Shown here piece after piece: positions 1 to 6,581 of a stretch of 6,581 nucleotides of DNA. Numbering within the stretch: position 1 is the stretch's first letter; each line of letters starts with the position of its first letter. Position numbers and translations under genes: made by a program. Below the pieces are notes generated by a model. The model was not told where the DNA came from. It made no database searches and worked only from the letters and a program-made list of their open reading frames with translations. The DNA is from Bacteroidales bacterium (GTDB lineage Bacteria; Bacteroidota; Bacteroidia; Bacteroidales; VadinHA17): positions 1-6,581 of the forward strand of contig JALOMK010000131.1 in assembly GCA_025455505.1 (NCBI GenBank), given 5' to 3'.

Positions 1-449
1 GCCGAATAGATCCTTCCACCAAGTCTGGCAATTTTGAGTTCTATCCTGTTGTTCTCAAGAGTTATAAAATCGTTTTCTCCTGCGACGGCAGAGGAGAAAA
101 CACCATAAAGATTAGAATCGGCTGGCGTGGATGGCTGCTGCGCTTTAGATGCGGAATCGGAAGGGATAACCGGTTTGCCGGCAGTATCTGTGGCTGCAGT
201 TTCGGGACCAAGGCCAAGCTGCCTGTTGAGTTCATTTACCCTGGCTACTGCATCAGGGTTGTTTGGCTTAAACCGAAGGGCATTAATATATTCAGCACGC
301 GCATTCTCAATTTCGCCTTTGGCATAGTACTCCTCAGCAACGGAGAAGGCCTTATCGAAGCCTTTCTTAAGCCTGTTGTTGTTATAAATGCTTGCACCAA
401 TGAATATCAGAAATATGAGGATAATTCCTGTGATAGTGTTTCTGTCCAT
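1..449 (-). CDS. yidC: Membrane protein insertase YidC, N-terminal part (runs off left edge)
   Basis: YidC inserts and folds inner-membrane proteins, with SecYEG or alone. Only the first 149 codons are in the window; the conserved C-terminal insertase core lies beyond position 1. The ATG at 449-447 opens with MDRNTITGIILIFLIFIG, the usual Bacteroidota YidC beginning, and residues about 6-22 form the first membrane span. Residues 31-64 match a tetratricopeptide (TPR) motif: Y41, G45, A50, Y54, A57 and P62 fall at consensus positions. A Ser/Pro/Ala/Thr-rich linker follows at about 80-112. The periplasmic P1 domain then begins, with FITLENNRIELKI and LGGRIYS near the visible end. The gene follows pyrG by 52 bp on the same strand, an order I know from other Bacteroidota, and no promoter is visible in that gap, so co-transcription is likely. 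Identification rests on N-terminal features, P1-domain onset and context. The TPR in the linker is the unusual part. Confidence 0.93.
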   Translation of the reverse strand, partial: MDRNTITGIILIFLIFIGASIYNNNRLKKGFDKAFSVAEEYYAKGEIENARAEYINALRFKPNNPDAVARVNELNRQLGLGPETAATDTAGKPVIPSDSASKAQQPSTPADSNLYGVFSSAVAGENDFITLENNRIELKIARLGGRIYS

Positions 450-501
450 TAAAAATTATGTTTTAAGTTGCTTTCATATGATTGGGATTGTTCAGCCCGG
501 C

Positions 502-4040
<3,539 letters not shown>

Positions 4041-4107
4041 GATCAATCCTTTTAGTTTCAGCATATTTCACAGCAGCATAGACAGCGTAGCCATGAAAAT
4101 TCGAGTA

Positions 4108-4138
4108 CGAAAATATCGAAATATTTAATAATACTCAA
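4108..4138 (-). promoter_or_regulatory. Candidate Bacteroidota-type promoter for the DUF349-pyrG-yidC operon
   Basis: Read on the minus strand, TTG (4138-4136) is followed after 20 nt by TATTTTCG (4115-4108). This matches -7 TAnnTTTG at all but one defined position, with the expected -33 spacing. Transcription would begin near 4102, giving a leader of about 60 nt to the ATG at 4040. It is the only such pair I found upstream of the operon. This is pattern matching by eye. Confidence 0.5.
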
Positions 4139-4141
4139 GGA

Positions 4142-4174
4142 TTTGGCATAAATTAATGTAATACAGTATATTTG
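4142..4174 (+). promoter_or_regulatory. Candidate Bacteroidota-type promoter for the small membrane-protein gene
   Basis: TTTG at 4142-4145 and TATATTTG at 4167-4174 match the -33 TTTG and -7 TAnnTTTG elements at every defined position, with 21 nt between them. The predicted transcription start is near 4180, about 44 nt before the ATG at 4224. Its -33 element lies only 3 bp from the -33 of the divergent promoter candidate on the other strand. An exact match to both boxes in a 159-bp gap is good support, but there is no experimental evidence. Confidence 0.6.
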
Positions 4175-4184
4175 AGAACTGCGC

Positions 4185-4199
4185 CCGGCGCGGTGCCGG
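4185..4199 (+). other. GC-rich hairpin at the start of the small gene's leader
   Basis: CCGGC (4185-4189) and GCCGG (4195-4199) can form a 5-bp stem with a 5-nt loop. The surrounding 20 bases, 4181-4200, contain 19 G or C inside an otherwise AT-rich spacer. It would lie at the very 5' end of the transcript from the 4142-4174 promoter. There is no T-run on either side, so it is not a typical intrinsic terminator. It could stabilise the mRNA or affect translation; that is inference. Confidence 0.45.
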
Positions 4200-4202
4200 C
4201 TT

Positions 4203-4216
4203 ACATTAATTAATGT
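4203..4216. promoter_or_regulatory. Perfect 14-bp palindrome ACATTAATTAATGT, possible operator
   Basis: The 14 bases equal their own reverse complement. They lie between the GC-rich hairpin and the ATG at 4224. Nine bases of it, AATTAATGT, recur at 4151-4159 between the -33 and -7 boxes of the plus-strand promoter candidate. Such an arrangement suits a dimeric regulator, but AT-rich palindromes also arise by chance, so an operator role is only suggested. Confidence 0.35.
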
Positions 4217-4223
4217 TTATGAC

Positions 4224-4412
4224 ATGGATACAATCGAGATTTTTCTGATGGTTTTTGTATTTTCCTTTGTGGCATTCCGACTATACCAGAAATATGGAAG
4301 GAAAAACGGCCCCGTTCAGCAAAAAATGGATAAATCATCAACATCGATACCACAGGGTCAGAAGGGTGAGGAGTATGAACCCTATTCAGGGAATAAGACT
4401 CAAAGATCCTGA
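4224..4412 (+). CDS. Small single-span membrane protein, unrecognised
   Basis: A 62-residue protein with one hydrophobic span at about residues 5-20 (IEIFLMVFVFSFVAFRLY), immediately followed by a basic stretch (QKYGRK). By the positive-inside rule the N-terminus would face the periplasm and the polar 40-residue tail the cytoplasm. The tail is hydrophilic and contains EEYEPYSG. The span followed by R-L-Y-x-x-Y-G-R-K-x-G and a later YEPYS resembles the N-terminal anchor of bacterial Tim44-domain proteins, but no Tim44 domain follows; this is a by-eye resemblance only. Support for a real gene is a fully matching Bacteroidota promoter 50 bp upstream and a sensible membrane-protein composition. 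There is no clear Shine-Dalgarno sequence. Its last 13 bases overlap the 3' end of the convergent PorE-like gene. No function can be assigned. Confidence 0.6.
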   Translation: MDTIEIFLMVFVFSFVAFRLYQKYGRKNGPVQQKMDKSSTSIPQGQKGEEYEPYSGNKTQRS

Positions 4413-6325
4413 CTGCCGATTATCTTCACCTCGGTGCGGCGGTTTAGCCGCCTGCCTTCGTCATTCTCATTGTCTGCAAGCGGTGATGAGTTTCCGTATC
4501 CCTTGTGAACAAGCCGCCCCTGGTCAATACCTTTTGAGCGGAGGTAATCCACAACGGAAAGCGCCCTCTTTTCAGACAGCGTAAGATTGTATTCATCAGA
4601 CCCTGTAGAATCGGTATAGCCCCCTACCTCAATAATAATACCCGGATTATCTGTCAGCATCCTGACAAGAAGATCGAGTTCTATCAGGGATTCCTGCCTT
4701 AGTTGCCAGGAATCGAATTCATAGAACACATTTGACAATTGCATCTTTTCCCCGACCTTCACTGACGTCAGTTCAATCTTTTTATTCAACGGCTCCCTGG
4801 CTGAATGCTCACCCTCGAACATGAAATTCTCGGAATAGAAGAGGAACCCTTTCCGGCTGACATTGAGGCCATAGTTATAGCCTGAGGGCAGGCATACAAG
4901 GAAGTTGCCTCTGCTGTCGGTTGAAGCATTCACTGTCAGTTTTTTTGTTGACAGATTGATAAGTTCATAATCAGCCTGAACCGGAGCTCCGTTTGTCTTA
5001 TTGACTACCCTGCCATTTAAATAGGCAACAGGTGCCGGCCGTATCGAGTCATACAGGTCAAAGCTGAAAATATCCTTTCCAAAAGCCTTGTCACGGACTG
5101 TCGAAAAATACGCCTTACGGCCGCTCGATTCAATAATGAGGCCCATTTCATCGCTGGCCGTGTTAATCGGATAGCCAAGGTTCTTTGGTTCCGACCAGGT
5201 GGAGTCCTCGTTCATTCGTGCCATGAAAATATCGCTGCCTCCCATACCCGTCCTTCCGTCAGTAGAGAAGTAAAGTGTTTTTCCATCGAAATGAATGAAT
5301 GGGGATACCTCATCACCGGCAGTGTTTACAATGCGACCCATGTTTACTGGTTCCTTCCACCTGCCTGCTGAATTGATAACAGAATACCAGATGTCCTTGC
5401 CTCCGAAACCACCAGGCCTGTTGCTGCAGAAAAACAGCATCCTCCCGTCGGCCGTCACAGAGGGCTGCGATTCCCAGTATTGTGTGTTTACTGGTCTCTG
5501 AAGGTTTGTTGGCTGCGACCAGGTTTTGCCATTATAGGCCGAGAAGTAAATGTCGCAGCTGCCAATGTTCCCTCTTCTGTCGCAGGCAGTAAAATACATA
5601 TACCTTCCATCGGATGAGAGGGACTGTGCTCCCTCGTTCTGTGTTGTGTTCAATGGCTTGCCGGCATTCTGTGCAATCATCCATCTTTTTCCATCGGATC
5701 GCGACAGATAAAAATCCTCATGATTCCGGACCCTGCTATCGCGGGTTTGCCGTGTAAACATAAGAACCTGTCCATCGGCTGTGATAGATGGCCAGTACTC
5801 GTCGTCATTTGAATTTACCGAATCGCCCAGATTGACAGGATTATAGGGAACGGGGTTTTTAACCGCCTCAGCTGCAAACTGGCAGTTAATTATGTTTTTT
5901 TCTACAGCCAGCCTGTTCTTTTCAGAGACATTTTTATCTGATTCAAGGTATTGCCTGAAGTGTATCAGGGCATCTGAATATTCACCTGCCATCATTTCGG
6001 CATTTGCCAGTTTGTAGTATACCTCAGTATTATATAATGAATCTATCTTAACCGCATGACGGTAATGAGTAGCTGACTCTGAAAACCGGCGGATGGCTGT
6101 AAACATCTCTCCGAGCAGAAAATGAGCTTCATAAAAATTTTTATCGATTGAAATTGCATCTTTCAACAGTTTTTCGGCCGAACTATAGTAAAGAAACTCA
6201 TATTGCTGCTTGCCGTTTAAATAGGCATTCAGAGCCCTGTTGGAGGAGGTATGATATTTCTGCGACCATGAAATATCAGTAAACAGCACCGGAAGAACGA
6301 GCAATATGAAAAAAAATCTTTTCAA
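4400..6325 (-). CDS. PorE-like outer-membrane-associated protein: TPR, PD40 propeller, CRD, OmpA domain
   Basis: A 641-residue exported protein with the domain order of Porphyromonas PorE, a type IX secretion component. A Sec signal peptide (1-21, cleavage probably after SWS) has no lipobox cysteine. TPR helices cover about 45-133. Five PD40 blades follow, each with S-x-D/S-G-x-x-x-x-F: near 177-192, 233-248, 286-303, 340-357 and 393-412, with a Cys pair at 248 and 257. A carboxypeptidase-regulatory-like domain (about 431-515) precedes an OmpA C-terminal domain (about 525-637) with FYEFDS, GGYTDSTGSDEYNLTLSEKR and Asp572/Arg587, the spacing of the peptidoglycan-binding pair in E. coli OmpA. 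The likely role is periplasmic, linking an outer-membrane complex to peptidoglycan. Bacteroidota carry several paralogues with this layout, so orthology to PorE is unproven. The start is TTG at 6325: an in-frame stop lies two codons upstream, and the next Met (74) would delete the signal peptide. It follows queE by 3 bp. Confidence 0.93.
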   Translation of the reverse strand: MKRFFFILLVLPVLFTDISWSQKYHTSSNRALNAYLNGKQQYEFLYYSSAEKLLKDAISIDKNFYEAHFLLGEMFTAIRRFSESATHYRHAVKIDSLYNTEVYYKLANAEMMAGEYSDALIHFRQYLESDKNVSEKNRLAVEKNIINCQFAAEAVKNPVPYNPVNLGDSVNSNDDEYWPSITADGQVLMFTRQTRDSRVRNHEDFYLSRSDGKRWMIAQNAGKPLNTTQNEGAQSLSSDGRYMYFTACDRRGNIGSCDIYFSAYNGKTWSQPTNLQRPVNTQYWESQPSVTADGRMLFFCSNRPGGFGGKDIWYSVINSAGRWKEPVNMGRIVNTAGDEVSPFIHFDGKTLYFSTDGRTGMGGSDIFMARMNEDSTWSEPKNLGYPINTASDEMGLIIESSGRKAYFSTVRDKAFGKDIFSFDLYDSIRPAPVAYLNGRVVNKTNGAPVQADYELINLSTKKLTVNASTDSRGNFLVCLPSGYNYGLNVSRKGFLFYSENFMFEGEHSAREPLNKKIELTSVKVGEKMQLSNVFYEFDSWQLRQESLIELDLLVRMLTDNPGIIIEVGGYTDSTGSDEYNLTLSEKRALSVVDYLRSKGIDQGRLVHKGYGNSSPLADNENDEGRRLNRRTEVKIIGSQDL

Positions 6326-6328
6326 AAA

Positions 6329-6581
6329 TTATGGTATATGCATGAATTTATGGGCCTGAAGCGAAATATTCCACTCCTGGTTTTTCTTTACGTACTCGAC
6401 TACAGATGGGATAATTTTCTCGTACCTGCTCCATTCAGGTTGCAGAAAGAGCCTGCAATTTTCTGATACATTTGATCTTTGCTGTTCGGCCCATTCGAAA
6501 TCAGATTCATCCCCAACAACAATCTTAAGGTCACCTGCAAGCCTGCAGATATCATTAACCGGAGGGCTGTTTCTCTTCGGC
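6329..6581 (-). CDS. queE: 7-carboxy-7-deazaguanine synthase QueE, C-terminal part (runs off right edge)
   Basis: QueE is a radical SAM enzyme that converts 6-carboxytetrahydropterin to 7-carboxy-7-deazaguanine in the preQ0/queuosine tRNA-modification pathway. The last 83 codons are visible, ending in TAA at 6331-6329. The diagnostic C-terminus is present: DLKIVVGDESDF, then CRLFLQPEWSRYEKI, then WNISLQAHKFMHIP at the end, matching the family's LQP-E and W-x-SLQ-x-HK-x-x-x-IP pattern. The radical SAM Cx3Cx2C cluster motif is N-terminal in this family and lies outside the window, so activity cannot be judged. The stop codon is 3 bp before the TTG start of the PorE-like gene, in the same reading frame, which suggests one transcript and translational coupling. 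The assignment is from family-specific C-terminal residues and is fairly secure. Confidence 0.92.
   Translation of the reverse strand, partial: PKRNSPPVNDICRLAGDLKIVVGDESDFEWAEQQRSNVSENCRLFLQPEWSRYEKIIPSVVEYVKKNQEWNISLQAHKFMHIP

Noticed and set aside
4438..4452. GGCGG-TTTAG-CCGCC hairpin, 26 bp past the small gene's stop, as a terminator
   Set aside because: It lies within codons for the Arg-rich OmpA motif (RRLNRR) of the PorE-like gene, which explains the inverted repeat, and no T-run follows on the plus strand.
4255..4584. 109-residue plus-strand reading frame
   Set aside because: It overlaps the small membrane gene in another frame and runs deep into the opposite strand of the PorE-like OmpA domain; composition is His/Arg/Pro/Ser-rich with no recognisable features.

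Overview
The window looks like chromosomal DNA of a Bacteroidota bacterium, probably Bacteroidales or a relative. Four things point there. The pyrG-yidC pair sits behind a multi-repeat DUF349 gene. A large TPR/PD40-propeller/CRD/OmpA protein of the PorE type is present. Promoter-like sites fit the Bacteroidota -33 TTG / -7 TAnnTTTG pattern. Strong Shine-Dalgarno sequences are mostly absent. I see no mobile element, CRISPR array, tRNA or rRNA.

Layout. Positions 1-4040 hold a minus-strand cluster transcribed from about 4100 leftwards: a DUF349 repeat protein (4040-2142), then pyrG (2103-502), then the 5' part of yidC (449 to beyond the left edge). Gaps of 38 and 52 bp with no convincing internal promoter suggest one operon. 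Positions 4065-4223 are an intergenic region with two back-to-back promoter candidates, a very GC-rich hairpin and a perfect 14-bp palindrome. Positions 4224-4412 carry a small plus-strand gene for a 62-residue single-span membrane protein. Positions 4400-6581 are a second minus-strand unit: the 3' end of queE (from the right edge to 6329), followed after 3 bp by the PorE-like gene (6325-4400). The small gene and the PorE-like gene converge and overlap by 13 bp.

Together these are mainly housekeeping and envelope genes: CTP synthesis, membrane protein insertion, queuosine precursor synthesis and an outer-membrane/peptidoglycan-linked protein of the type IX secretion-associated architecture. 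No complete undescribed system is evident. The points that merit a second look are a TPR motif in the YidC periplasmic linker, TTG start codons in both pyrG and the PorE-like gene, the in-frame queE stop directly before the PorE-like start, the compact divergent promoter region with repeated ATTAATGT words, and the unrecognised small membrane protein with a Tim44-like anchor.
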